Shown here: piece by piece, positions 1 to 7,930 of the stretch
How positions within the stretch are numbered: position 1 is the first letter of the stretch
Layout of the letters: every line of letters starts with the position of its first letter
Source of the DNA: Bacteroides sp. CAG:530
GTDB taxonomy: Bacteria; Bacteroidota; Bacteroidia; Bacteroidales; Bacteroidaceae
NCBI GenBank assembly: GCA_000434735.1
Contig: FR881187.1
Coordinates: 1-15,943 of the forward strand
DNA length: 15,943 nt
Reading direction: 5' to 3'
The notes under the pieces: generated by a model
Databases searched by the model: none
Told to the model about the DNA's origin: nothing
The model's input: only the letters and a program-made list of their open reading frames with translations
Made by a program: the position numbers and the translations under genes

Positions 1-1145
1 GCATGATCTGATTCTTTCATTTCATCGGCGGTAATGGGCTTACGGTCTATAGCACGCCATGCATAGATTATATAAGCCAAAACAAAAGGAATGAATACAG
101 ATACATACGCCATAGTTTTCAGCGTAAACAGACTACTGCAACTGTTGCTCAAGGTTAGAGAACTCTGCAAGTCGGCTGCCGATGGGTAATATGCCGTATT
201 GTTATAGCCCACTGTAAGCAGCAAAGCCAAAACAGCCAGCACTGTACCTACTCCGGCAAACCAGATACCTTTGTTATATGTAGCGCACAGTATGCTACGT
301 CCTAATCCGAAGAGTACTGCCACTACACCCAGCAAGAATAAGCCAAGCACCCAAGGCATAGCCATCAGGTTATGAAAATATTTATAAGACTCCATTACGA
401 TACTGCCCGACGCGGCATCTACTGCGAAACCGTCTTTCAGAAGTACATAAATAACGAACGGCACAAAAAATACCACGAAACAAACAGACTCAATCATCAA
501 TCTACGGCGGAAGCGCGGAAGCAGTTCGGCATCGCTAACATTATTGATGAAGTATAAGATGCCAAGACAGCGCGACAAGAACAATACCGCCAAACCAAGA
601 ACTACATTCCATAAATCGAGAAGCGCATCGAGTCCGTGCCAACCGTTAGCCCACTGACTGATTACTGGCATAGCCTCTTGGGTTATGTTGCCCTTGCTCA
701 CCACGAAGTTCGACCCGTTGAAGAATGTAGCCACGGCTGCGCCAAGCAGTACAGGACCAATAATTCCGTTGGCTACCAAGAAATATTGATAAGTACGCTT
801 GCCCAACAGATTACCCAGCTTAGACTGGAACTCGTAAGATACGGCTTGAAGCACAAAGCTGAAAAGGATAATCATCCACAACCAGTAGGCTCCGCCGAAA
901 CTGGTGCTATAGAATAAGGGGAAGGATGCGAAGAAAGCACCGCCAAAGGTTACTAACGTAGTAAAAGTAAACTCCCATTTCCGCCCGGTAGAGTTTACCA
1001 ACATGGTGCGCTCCGTATCGTTCTTACCCAAAACGAATAGCAACGAATTGCCACCCTGCACAAATAACAGAAATACCAACAAGGCTCCTAATAACGACAC
1101 CAAGAACCACCAATAATGCTGTAAAAATATATATGTAGAATCCAT
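1..1145 (-). CDS. cydB: Cytochrome bd quinol oxidase subunit II (partial, C-terminus cut by window edge)
   Basis: This is the non-catalytic, haem-free partner of CydA in the cytochrome bd quinol:O2 oxidoreductase of the inner membrane, which reduces oxygen to water with high affinity. Reading from ATG at 1145 on the minus strand gives an open frame of 381 codons to the window edge, beginning MDSTYIFLQHYWWFLVSLLG. It is almost all hydrophobic segments (roughly nine). It contains the conserved stretch GRKWEFTFTTLVTFGGAFFA near residues 57-76, matching the CydB GxW region, and ends YAWRAIDRKPITADEMKESD, which looks like the normal C-terminus of Bacteroides CydB. Only a few codons and the stop are therefore missing. 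It lies 38 bp downstream of cydA and is clearly co-transcribed. No frameshift was noticed in the stretches I translated by hand. The start is fixed by the position just after cydA and by the hydrophobic first helix. Confidence 0.95.
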   Translation of the reverse strand, partial: MDSTYIFLQHYWWFLVSLLGALLVFLLFVQGGNSLLFVLGKNDTERTMLVNSTGRKWEFTFTTLVTFGGAFFASFPLFYSTSFGGAYWLWMIILFSFVLQAVSYEFQSKLGNLLGKRTYQYFLVANGIIGPVLLGAAVATFFNGSNFVVSKGNITQEAMPVISQWANGWHGLDALLDLWNVVLGLAVLFLSRCLGILYFINNVSDAELLPRFRRRLMIESVCFVVFFVPFVIYVLLKDGFAVDAASGSIVMESYKYFHNLMAMPWVLGLFLLGVVAVLFGLGRSILCATYNKGIWFAGVGTVLAVLALLLTVGYNNTAYYPSAADLQSSLTLSNSCSSLFTLKTMAYVSVFIPFVLAYIIYAWRAIDRKPITADEMKESDH

Positions 1146-1183
1146 AATAGCTCTATTTAATTATTATTCTGACTCAAAAACAA

Positions 1184-2680
1184 TCAAGCCTCGTCTACAC
1201 CTTTGCGAATAGCCTTCAGCATGATGCCTATTTCCGCTATCAGCAGTACGGTAAAGAGGAACAAGAAGATAAAGAATGTAGTCTGCACGGCACCGGTCTG
1301 AAGGTCGGATACAGCCGCATTGACGGGAAGCAAGTCTTGTATAGCCCAAGGCTGACGGCCTACTTCGGCTACTATCCATCCTGCCTGACTAGCTACGTAT
1401 GCCAAAGGAATACTGAGCAATGCTACCCAATGCACCCAACGCATATCAGAAAGCTTATGCCGCCATGACAAGAAAAGAATCAGCACGAAAAAGGCGATGA
1501 AATACATTCCTAATCCCACCATAACGCGGAACGACCAGAACGACAAGCCTACGTGAGGAACCAGATAATTGGGGTCTTTTATATAACCGTATCCGAAATA
1601 AGGCATGTTTTCATAGAGTGTATTACGAGATTCAGTCATGACCTTTTCGTCGCCTTCTTCTTTCGCCTTACGATAATCCGCCAATGCAGTGATGGCCTTG
1701 CGTCCACGCTCCATCTTTTCTACAGCCCCCAAAGCGGTTGTTCCATCGGGCAGAAGATAGCCTCCTGTAAGCAAATTGTTGATGCCCGGCACATAACCGT
1801 CGGCGCTGCGGGTAGCAAGGTACGACAACATAACAGGCACATTTATATCTCCTATCACCGTAAGCGGCTGACGGGTACCTCCATCGTACAACCCCTCCAT
1901 AGCCGCCAACTTCATAGGCTGATATTTGGCTACCTGATAAGCGGAATGGTCGCCCGTAAAGGCAGTGATCAATGATGCCACAAGTCCCACTCCGGCACCT
2001 ATCTTCATGCTGGCAATAGCAAACTCATGCTCGCGCTTGCGAATCAAGAACCAGGCACTCACTCCTACTACAAATACCGCTCCCAGCATCCATGCGCTCA
2101 GTACCGTATGGAAGAACTTAACTACTGCCACCGGAGAGAAAGCTACCGAAAGGAAGTCTACCATCTCATTACGTACCGTATCAGGATTAAACTCCATGCC
2201 TACCGGATGCTGCATCCATCCGTTGGCTACCAATATCCACCATGCGGAGATAGTAGCTCCAAGCCCGGTTAGCCATGTAGACGCCAAGTGGAATTTCTTG
2301 CTTACCTTATTCCATCCGAAGAACATCACAGCTACAAATGTAGCCTCCATAAAGAAAGCCACTATGCCCTCTATGGCCAATGGTGCACCAAATATATCGC
2401 CCACGAACCATGAATAGTTGCTCCAGTTAGTTCCAAACTGAAACTCCAGAATAAGTCCGGTAGCCACACCTACGGCAAAATTGACTCCAAAGAGTTTCAT
2501 CCAGAACTTCACCGTCCGCTTCCAGAATTCATTTCCTGAAACTACATACAGAGTTTCCATCACTCCCATTACAACTGCCAGTCCTAACGTCAACGGGACG
2601 AACAGCCAATGGTAAATAGCCGTAAGCGCAAACTGTGCTCTCGACCAATCAATCATTGAAATGTCTACACTTGCTAACAT
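1184..2680 (-). CDS. cydA: Cytochrome bd quinol oxidase subunit I
   Basis: CydA carries the haems and the quinol site of cytochrome bd, a terminal oxidase that scavenges low oxygen. The protein is 498 residues (E. coli 522). Residues visible by alignment from memory: His24 (E. coli His19, high-spin haem ligand), Glu104 and Glu112 (E. coli Glu99 and Glu107, proton path), His191 (His186, haem b558), KLAAME at 257-262 (Lys252/Glu257, quinol oxidation), RVMVGLG with Met387 (Met393, b558 ligand) and the signature GRQPW at 441-445. The Q-loop, about 265-375, is somewhat shorter than in E. coli. About nine membrane helices are expected. ATG at 2680 gives MLASVDISMI; Met9 is an alternative start. There is no clear Shine-Dalgarno, as is usual in Bacteroidetes. 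It sits between DUF4492 (231 bp upstream) and cydB (38 bp downstream). No cydDC genes are present in the window. Confidence 0.97.
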   Translation of the reverse strand: MLASVDISMIDWSRAQFALTAIYHWLFVPLTLGLAVVMGVMETLYVVSGNEFWKRTVKFWMKLFGVNFAVGVATGLILEFQFGTNWSNYSWFVGDIFGAPLAIEGIVAFFMEATFVAVMFFGWNKVSKKFHLASTWLTGLGATISAWWILVANGWMQHPVGMEFNPDTVRNEMVDFLSVAFSPVAVVKFFHTVLSAWMLGAVFVVGVSAWFLIRKREHEFAIASMKIGAGVGLVASLITAFTGDHSAYQVAKYQPMKLAAMEGLYDGGTRQPLTVIGDINVPVMLSYLATRSADGYVPGINNLLTGGYLLPDGTTALGAVEKMERGRKAITALADYRKAKEEGDEKVMTESRNTLYENMPYFGYGYIKDPNYLVPHVGLSFWSFRVMVGLGMYFIAFFVLILFLSWRHKLSDMRWVHWVALLSIPLAYVASQAGWIVAEVGRQPWAIQDLLPVNAAVSDLQTGAVQTTFFIFLFLFTVLLIAEIGIMLKAIRKGVDEA

Positions 2681-2802
2681 ACACTTGTGTTTAATTAATA
2701 GTATTATTTTACATCTTTCATTATTATCTCATGCAGTTACGCCTTATTTGTCTTTGCCTTAAAAATGGGCTAAAAAAAGAATGCGATAAGCCAAACAAAA
2801 CA

Positions 2803-2874
2803 TTGCGATGCTTCAATCTGTTCATTGCGATGCTTCAAAAAAAAGAATTCGATGTGTTAGCTGAATCATCGCAA
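2803..2874 (-). repeat. Repeated and inverted 13-mer in the leader of cydA
   Basis: On the plus strand TTGCGATGCTTCA occurs at 2803-2815 and again at 2825-2837 (the match extends to CATTGCGATGCTTCAA, with a 22-bp period). An inverted near-copy, TGAATCATCGCAA, lies at 2862-2874. In the transcript of the minus-strand cyd operon the first arm (2874-2862) can pair with either later arm: eight pairs, one A-G mismatch, then four pairs. The two pairings exclude each other. The 231-bp gap that holds it (2681-2911) is AT-rich and otherwise shows only fragments of the motif (ATGCGATA near 2781). I see no plausible gene there. It could be an RNA switch, a transcription-factor site used three times, or chance remnants of a duplication. 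Confidence 0.6.
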
Positions 2875-2911
2875 TATTTTTCCAACGCTACTATCATATT
2901 GATTCACAATG

Positions 2912-3133
2912 CTATAAATCAATACGATTTACCAATTCCGTCCCTACAAACTCCTGTTTCTGTTCTTCCGACTTCTCACCCAAGAAAGATGGGAAGAAGA
3001 ATAGCTTCAGTATAAAAAACATTACAAACAGCTTAATGACAATAAGAAGCCATAGAGTTCTGCCCCAAGTCATATTCCGGAATCCATCGTAATAAAACCG
3101 AAACATAGTAGCAACAATATTTCTTTTAGCCAT
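2912..3133 (-). CDS. DUF4492 small membrane protein, first gene of the cyd operon
   Basis: This is a 73-residue protein: MAKRNIVATMFRFYYDGFRN, then TWGRTLW, a single strongly hydrophobic helix at about 28-48 (LLIVIKLFVMFFILKLFFF), and a charged tail (GEKSEEQKQEFVG). It matches my memory of DUF4492, a family of about 70 residues found in Bacteroidetes and in some Campylobacterota, often next to cydA. Its function is not established to my knowledge. The shape (basic N-terminus, one helix, acidic tail) and the position just upstream of cydA suggest a bd-oxidase accessory subunit or assembly factor comparable to, but not homologous with, CydX. That role is inference. The start at 3133 follows an AT-rich region and gives the family's usual length. 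Confidence 0.85.
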   Translation of the reverse strand: MAKRNIVATMFRFYYDGFRNMTWGRTLWLLIVIKLFVMFFILKLFFFPSFLGEKSEEQKQEFVGTELVNRIDL

Positions 3134-3149
3134 ATTTTATTTTTATAAT

Positions 3150-3169
3150 GATTACAAAGAAAAGTAATC
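3150..3169. promoter_or_regulatory. Inverted repeat upstream of the cyd operon (possible operator)
   Basis: GATTAC (3150-3155) and GTAATC (3164-3169) form a six-base inverted repeat around an A-rich spacer of 8. It lies 17-36 bp before the DUF4492 start. A near-match to the -7 box on the minus strand (TACTTTTC, plus-strand positions 3159-3166) falls inside it. Overlap with the likely promoter of an oxygen-responsive operon makes it a plausible regulator site. It does not match a regulator I know, and arms of six bases can arise by chance. Confidence 0.3.
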
Positions 3170-3222
3170 CATCGGAAAAAAACAAGGGTTTATCTTGATT
3201 TTTTCGGGGTTCATCCATTTCA

Positions 3223-3254
3223 ATTGTACCAAATAATAAAGGAGCCTAATTTTG
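3223..3254 (+). promoter_or_regulatory. Bacteroidetes-type promoter of the efflux operon
   Basis: TAATTTTG at 3247-3254 is a full match to the Bacteroidetes -7 consensus TAnnTTTG. ATTG at 3223-3226 lies exactly 20 bp upstream, as expected for the -33 TTTG box. Transcription would start near 3259, giving a leader of about 25 nt to the ATG at 3284. This argues against the in-frame ATG at 3224, which sits in the -33 box. Confidence 0.75.
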
Positions 3255-3283
3255 CAACCAGAAAATTAAAAGAACGAGAGAAT

Positions 3284-4630
3284 ATGAAACAACGAACTTT
3301 ATGCTTTATTACCATCTTGGCTGCAGCGTCTGGCCTGTACGCACAAGAAGCGAGCAAGCAGTGGAGTCTTCAAGACTGCATAGACTATGCGCTTGAAAAA
3401 AACATCAAGCTACAGCAAGACAAAATTGCTCTCGAAGAAAGTGATGTAGATGTAAAGACGGCTAAAGCGAGCCTCTTCCCATCGCTTTCGTTCAATACTG
3501 GACATAATGTGATAAACCGTCCGTATCAGCAAAACAGCTCTACGGTAAGCGGTACCGAAATTATCAGTAGTGACAGCAAGACTACTTATAACGGAAACTA
3601 CAGCCTCAACGCACAGTGGACTCTGTGGAATGGAGGCAGACGACTGAACAATATCAAGCAGCAGAAAACTACAAGAGATATAGCTTCACTCAGCGTTTCT
3701 GAAACTGAGAATATGCTGCAAGAGGAAATCACGAAGTTGTTCGTGCAGATATTGTATGCCGATGAATCGGTTAAGATTAACAAGAGTACGCTGGAGACAA
3801 GCGAAGCCAACTTTAAGCGCGGCGAGGAGCTTTTTAAAGAAGGAAGCATCTCGAAAGCTGACTTGGCGCAGCTGGAATCGCAAGTAGGCAACGACCAGTA
3901 CCAACTGGTTACTTCTGAAAGCACACTGAGAAACTACAAGCTTCAGCTTAAGCAGCTTCTGGAACTGGACGGCACAGACGAGATGACTTTGGCCTTGCCT
4001 ACCCTTAGCGACGAACAAGTAATGAAGGTGTTACCAAGTCAGGCTGATGTTTATCAGACAGCCCTCACCACTCGCCCCGAAATACAAAGCGGACAACTAA
4101 GCATCGACAACGCTAAATTGGGCATCAAGACGGCAAAGGCAGGATATATGCCTACCATCAGTCTATCGGCTTCTAGCTCAAGTACTACAAACAGCGCAAG
4201 CACAAACAACTGGGCGCAGCAGATGAAATACGGTTGGAATAATATGATAGGTATAAGCTTGAGCATCCCTATCTTCGACAATCGCCAGAACAAGAGCAAC
4301 GTACAGAAGGCTAAATTGCAATACAGCAACAGTCAGCTTAACTTGGCTACCAAACAGAAAGAGCTGTACAGCACGGTAGAGTCTCTATGGCTCGACGCAC
4401 TGAACGCACAGCAGCAATATGCGGCAGCCGACACCAAACTGAAAAGCAGCCAAACCAGCTACGACATGGTGAGCGAGCAGTTTACATTAGGTATGAAGAA
4501 TACCGTAGAACTTTTGACAGAAAAGAATAATCTGCAAAGCGCACAGCAGCAACGCCTGCAGGCCAAATACATGGCAGTGCTAGACCGTGCCTTGCTCGAT
4601 TTCTACGCAGGAAACAAAATTGAATTATAA
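3284..4630 (+). CDS. TolC-family outer membrane efflux protein
   Basis: This is the outer-membrane channel of a tripartite exporter; as a trimer it would form a beta-barrel with a long alpha-helical periplasmic tunnel. It has 448 residues from the chosen start. Residues 1-20 (MKQRTLCFITILAAASGLYA) are a signal peptide with likely cleavage before QEAS. The mature protein opens with WSLQDCIDYALEKNIKL, the typical first helix of the OEP family. Two homologous halves follow, roughly 25-215 and 240-435, rich in coiled-coil helices, with ISLSIPIFDNRQNKSNVQKA marking the second hairpin. An upstream in-frame ATG at 3224 would add 20 charged residues before the signal peptide and would lie upstream of the predicted transcription start, so 3284 is preferred. 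The adaptor gene starts 24 bp downstream. The name means the family, not orthology to E. coli tolC. Confidence 0.93.
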   Translation: MKQRTLCFITILAAASGLYAQEASKQWSLQDCIDYALEKNIKLQQDKIALEESDVDVKTAKASLFPSLSFNTGHNVINRPYQQNSSTVSGTEIISSDSKTTYNGNYSLNAQWTLWNGGRRLNNIKQQKTTRDIASLSVSETENMLQEEITKLFVQILYADESVKINKSTLETSEANFKRGEELFKEGSISKADLAQLESQVGNDQYQLVTSESTLRNYKLQLKQLLELDGTDEMTLALPTLSDEQVMKVLPSQADVYQTALTTRPEIQSGQLSIDNAKLGIKTAKAGYMPTISLSASSSSTTNSASTNNWAQQMKYGWNNMIGISLSIPIFDNRQNKSNVQKAKLQYSNSQLNLATKQKELYSTVESLWLDALNAQQQYAAADTKLKSSQTSYDMVSEQFTLGMKNTVELLTEKNNLQSAQQQRLQAKYMAVLDRALLDFYAGNKIEL

Positions 4631-4654
4631 AAAACTCACGATAAGATAAGAAGT

Positions 4655-5872
4655 ATGAATAAGAAAAAAGTTATCATCATCGCAGCGGCAGTAATAATAG
4701 TAGTAGCTGCCGGATTCTCGATTTTCGGCGGAAAGAAAGCCGCACGCAAAATCGATTTCGTGACCGAAAAGGTACAAAGGGGCAATGTAAGCAATTCTAT
4801 TACGGCAACGGGTACCATAGAGCCGGTAACCGAAGTTGAAGTAGGTACGCAGGTTTCGGGTATTATCGATAAAATTTATATCGACTATAACTCGGTAGTA
4901 AAGAAGGGACAAGTGATAGCCGAAATGGATAGAGTGACTCTGATGAGTGAAATGCAATCGTCTAGAGCTACCTATAACGGAGCGAAAGCTGCATACGACT
5001 ATCAGAAGAAGCAGTACGAACGTAATGAGAAGTTGCACCAGAAGCAGCTGATTAGCGATACCGACTATGAGCAGTCGCTCTTCAACTACCAGAACGCTAA
5101 AGCCAGCTATGAACAAAGCAAAGCGGCTTTGGCCAAGGCAGAACGCAACTTATCGTACGCTACAATTACTTCGCCTATCGACGGTGTGGTAACTAGTAAA
5201 GATGTAGAAGAAGGCCAAACCGTAGCTTCCGGTTTTGAGACTCCGACATTGTTTAACATTGCAGCCGACTTGACAAAGATGCAGGTGGTAGCCGATGTAG
5301 ACGAAGCCGACATAGCCGATGTAAAAGAAGGATGCCGAGTAACATTTACCGTTGACGCTTATCCGGATGATGTATTCGAGGGCGTGGTAAAGCAAGTCCG
5401 TTTAGGAAGTACCAACAGTTCAAGCAGCTCAAGTACTACTTCTTCTAGCACTACTGTAGTAACTTACGAAGTGGTAATAAGCGCTGATAACCCCGACCTG
5501 AAGTTGAAACCGCGTCTTACCGCCAACGCTACTATCTACACTCTAACCCACGACAATGTTCTTACAGTACCTACCAAGGCTCTACGCTTCACTCCCAACA
5601 AAGAGTTGGCAGGTAGCCGCAAGATTCAAGATTGCAACGCTGAACATAAAGTATGGACATTAGAGAACGATGCCTTCATAGCTCACCCTGTAAAAACAGG
5701 TATAAGCAGCGGTACATGCACCGAAATTACTGAAGGCATAGCAGAAGGAACGGCAGTGGTAACAGAAACTACAGTGAAAGGAGGCAACACACCGATAGCC
5801 GATGAACAAACTACAAGCGGCGAACGTAGCCCGTTCATGCCAGGCCCTCCGGGAAGAAACAAGAAGAAATAA
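4655..5872 (+). CDS. MacA-like periplasmic adaptor (membrane fusion protein)
   Basis: This adaptor links an inner-membrane ABC exporter to the TolC-like channel. It has 405 residues. An N-terminal membrane anchor at about 5-24 (VIIIAAAVIIVVAAGFSIF) has no lipobox cysteine. The first half of the biotinyl-lipoyl-like domain (ATGTIEPVTEVEVGTQVSG, about 51-69) leads into a coiled-coil hairpin at about 95-167. The second lipoyl half is ATITSPIDGVVTSKDVEEGQ at 169-188. A beta-barrel and a membrane-proximal domain follow. Two odd features: a run of almost pure Ser/Thr at 252-267 in a barrel-domain loop, and a proline- and lysine-rich tail (PFMPGPPGRNKKK). The ATPase gene follows after 27 bp. The neighbours identify it as MacA-type rather than RND-type, although automated names often say RND adaptor. 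Confidence 0.93.
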   Translation: MNKKKVIIIAAAVIIVVAAGFSIFGGKKAARKIDFVTEKVQRGNVSNSITATGTIEPVTEVEVGTQVSGIIDKIYIDYNSVVKKGQVIAEMDRVTLMSEMQSSRATYNGAKAAYDYQKKQYERNEKLHQKQLISDTDYEQSLFNYQNAKASYEQSKAALAKAERNLSYATITSPIDGVVTSKDVEEGQTVASGFETPTLFNIAADLTKMQVVADVDEADIADVKEGCRVTFTVDAYPDDVFEGVVKQVRLGSTNSSSSSSTTSSSTTVVTYEVVISADNPDLKLKPRLTANATIYTLTHDNVLTVPTKALRFTPNKELAGSRKIQDCNAEHKVWTLENDAFIAHPVKTGISSGTCTEITEGIAEGTAVVTETTVKGGNTPIADEQTTSGERSPFMPGPPGRNKKK

Positions 5873-5899
5873 ACAATAAATTCAAAGAGAGGAAGTAAC

Positions 5900-6646
5900 A
5901 TGAGTAAAACTGTCATTGAATTACAGAATATAAAGCGAAACTTTTTGGTGGGCGATGAAATAGTACATGCCTTGCGCGGTGTTTCATTCTCCATATCCGA
6001 AGGAGAGTTTGTTACCATCATGGGTACTTCGGGTTCGGGAAAATCTACATTGCTGAACACGTTGGGATGTCTTGACACCCCAACCAGCGGAGAATATCTG
6101 CTTGATGGAGTTTCGGTAAGAACCATGAGCAAACCGCAAAGAGCCGTATTGCGTAATCGTAAAATCGGTTTCGTCTTTCAGAATTATAACTTGCTGCCTA
6201 AGACTACCGCTGTAGAAAACGTGGAGCTGCCGCTGATGTACAACTCATCAGTCAGCGCAGCCGAACGCCGCCGCCGTGCTATAGATGCATTGATGGCTGT
6301 AGGGTTGGGCGACCGTTTGGAGCATAAATCAAACCAAATGTCGGGTGGTCAGATGCAGCGTGTAGCCATCGCTCGTGCATTAGTCAACAACCCTGCGGTT
6401 ATCCTTGCAGACGAAGCTACAGGTAACCTGGACACACGTACTTCTTTCGAAATATTGGTTTTATTTCAGAAGTTACATAAAGAAGGAAGAACTATTATAT
6501 TTGTCACTCACAATCCGGAGTTGTCGCAATACAGCAGCCGAAACATCCGACTGAGAGACGGACATGTAATAGAAGATACGGTTAACACCAACATTTTATC
6601 GGCAGCGGAAGCTTTGGCCGCACTGCCTAAAAATGATGAAGACTAA
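5900..6646 (+). CDS. ABC transporter ATP-binding protein, MacB/LolD type
   Basis: This cytoplasmic ATPase drives the exporter encoded with it. It has 248 residues with every nucleotide-binding motif in place: Walker A GTSGSGKS at 42-49, Q-loop Gln94 (FVFQNYNLLP), signature MSGGQ at 147-151 (Leu to Met in LSGGQ), Walker B VILADE at 167-172, D-loop GNLD at 175-178 and switch His204 (VTHN). The usual EPTGNLD is EATGNLD here. In E. coli MacB this domain is fused to the permease; here they are separate genes 32 bp apart. A purine-rich stretch, GAGAGGAAG, lies just before the ATG and is one of the better ribosome binding sites in the window. Confidence 0.95.
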   Translation: MSKTVIELQNIKRNFLVGDEIVHALRGVSFSISEGEFVTIMGTSGSGKSTLLNTLGCLDTPTSGEYLLDGVSVRTMSKPQRAVLRNRKIGFVFQNYNLLPKTTAVENVELPLMYNSSVSAAERRRRAIDALMAVGLGDRLEHKSNQMSGGQMQRVAIARALVNNPAVILADEATGNLDTRTSFEILVLFQKLHKEGRTIIFVTHNPELSQYSSRNIRLRDGHVIEDTVNTNILSAAEALAALPKNDED

Positions 6647-6678
6647 CAAAGGCTGGCGTATTAAAAACAACAAGAATT

Positions 6679-7899
6679 ATGAACGGAACTAATCTTTTTA
6701 AAATAGCTCTAAGGGCTTTGGCTAACAACAAGCTACGTGCCTTTCTCACCATGCTGGGCATCATCATAGGTGTGGCGTCGGTCATAGCGATGCTTGCCAT
6801 TGGCCAGGGTTCTAAACGGAGCATCCAACAACAGATTTCGGAAATGGGATCTAACATGATCATGATTCATCCGGGAGCAGAAATGCGTGGCGGTGTTCGT
6901 CAAGACCCGTCGGCCATGCAAACGCTGAAGTTGGAAAACTATGAGAAGTTGCGCGATGAATGCAACTTTCTATCCGCCATCAGCCCTAACGTTTCATCGT
7001 CGGGACAACTGATAGCAGGAGCTAATAACTATCCTTCATCGGTAACTGGAGTAAGCATTGATTATCTTACTATCCGACAGCTTACGGTAGAGCAAGGTGA
7101 AATGTTCAGCGAAAACGATATCCGCACGGCAGCAAAAGTGTGCGTTATAGGTAAAACCATTGTAGACAACTTATTCCCCGATGGCTCGGACCCGATAGGA
7201 AAAGTGATACGATGCAACAAGATACCTATGAGGGTTATAGGTGTACTGAAGTCAAAAGGATATAACTCTATGGGTATGGACCAGGATGATGTGGTGCTTG
7301 CTCCGTATACCACGGTAATGAAACGCTTGTTAGCGCAGACTTACCTGAGCGGATTGTTCGCCTCGGCTCTTACGGAAGATATGACCGATGAGGCAGTAGA
7401 CGAAATTACTACCATTTTGCGCCGCGAACACAAGTTGAAGGAAAGCGACAGCGACGACTTCAACATACGTACGCAGCAGGAGCTGAGTTCTATGCTAAAC
7501 AGTACTACCGACTTGATGACTACCCTGCTGGCATGTATCGCAGGTATATCACTGGTGGTAGGCGGTATCGGAATCATGAATATCATGTACGTATCTGTAA
7601 CAGAACGTACACGTGAGATTGGCTTGCGTATGTCTGTAGGAGCTCGCGGAGTAGATATCCTATCGCAGTTCCTTATAGAATCAATCCTTATCAGTATCAC
7701 CGGAGGATTGATAGGCGTGGTACTTGGCTGTGGAGCGAGCTTCATAATAAAGACCGTAGCCCACTGGCCGGTATTTATCCAACCTTGGAGCGTATTGCTG
7801 TCGTTTGCCGTATGTACCCTAACCGGAGTCTTCTTCGGATGGTATCCGGCTAAAAAGGCAGCCGACCTCGACCCGATAGAAGCTTTGAGATACGAATAA
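6679..7899 (+). CDS. ABC transporter permease, MacB type (MacB_PCD plus FtsX domain)
   Basis: This is the inner-membrane half of the exporter. MacB-type transporters do not carry substrate through the membrane; they couple ATP hydrolysis in the cytoplasm to movement of periplasmic substrate into the adaptor-TolC duct (family knowledge). It has 406 residues. The first helix is at about 19-42 (LRAFLTMLGIIIGVASVIAM), followed by a large periplasmic domain to about 275. Three C-terminal helices include LVVGGIGIMNIMYVSVTERT followed by REIGLRMSVGAR, the classic FtsX-family junction, and the protein ends DLDPIEALRYE. It is the last gene of the efflux operon. The substrate cannot be read from the sequence; antimicrobial peptides, macrolides and lipoprotein-like products are all possible for the family. 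Confidence 0.94.
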   Translation: MNGTNLFKIALRALANNKLRAFLTMLGIIIGVASVIAMLAIGQGSKRSIQQQISEMGSNMIMIHPGAEMRGGVRQDPSAMQTLKLENYEKLRDECNFLSAISPNVSSSGQLIAGANNYPSSVTGVSIDYLTIRQLTVEQGEMFSENDIRTAAKVCVIGKTIVDNLFPDGSDPIGKVIRCNKIPMRVIGVLKSKGYNSMGMDQDDVVLAPYTTVMKRLLAQTYLSGLFASALTEDMTDEAVDEITTILRREHKLKESDSDDFNIRTQQELSSMLNSTTDLMTTLLACIAGISLVVGGIGIMNIMYVSVTERTREIGLRMSVGARGVDILSQFLIESILISITGGLIGVVLGCGASFIIKTVAHWPVFIQPWSVLLSFAVCTLTGVFFGWYPAKKAADLDPIEALRYE

Positions 7900-7930
7900 T
7901 ATTGGTTGACTAAAAAGTCTTAATGATATT

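Noticed and set aside
372..917. Two plus-strand ORFs of 61 and 93 codons
   Set aside because: They lie antisense to cydB, whose frame is continuous and has clear family matches; the ORF proteins resemble nothing and have no start signals.
1553..2417. Plus-strand ORFs of 140, 150 and 81 codons
   Set aside because: They are antisense to cydA, which carries all expected catalytic residues. The apparent proteins are shadows of its codon pattern.
2731..3015. Plus-strand ORF of 94 codons across the cydA-DUF4492 gap
   Set aside because: It overlaps the repeat region and the end of DUF4492, has low-complexity composition and no promoter, and the minus-strand DUF4492 reading is convincing.
4625..5116. 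Minus-strand ORF of 163 codons opposite the adaptor
   Set aside because: Composition is tyrosine- and leucine-rich from reading adaptor codons backwards. The plus-strand adaptor has full domain structure.
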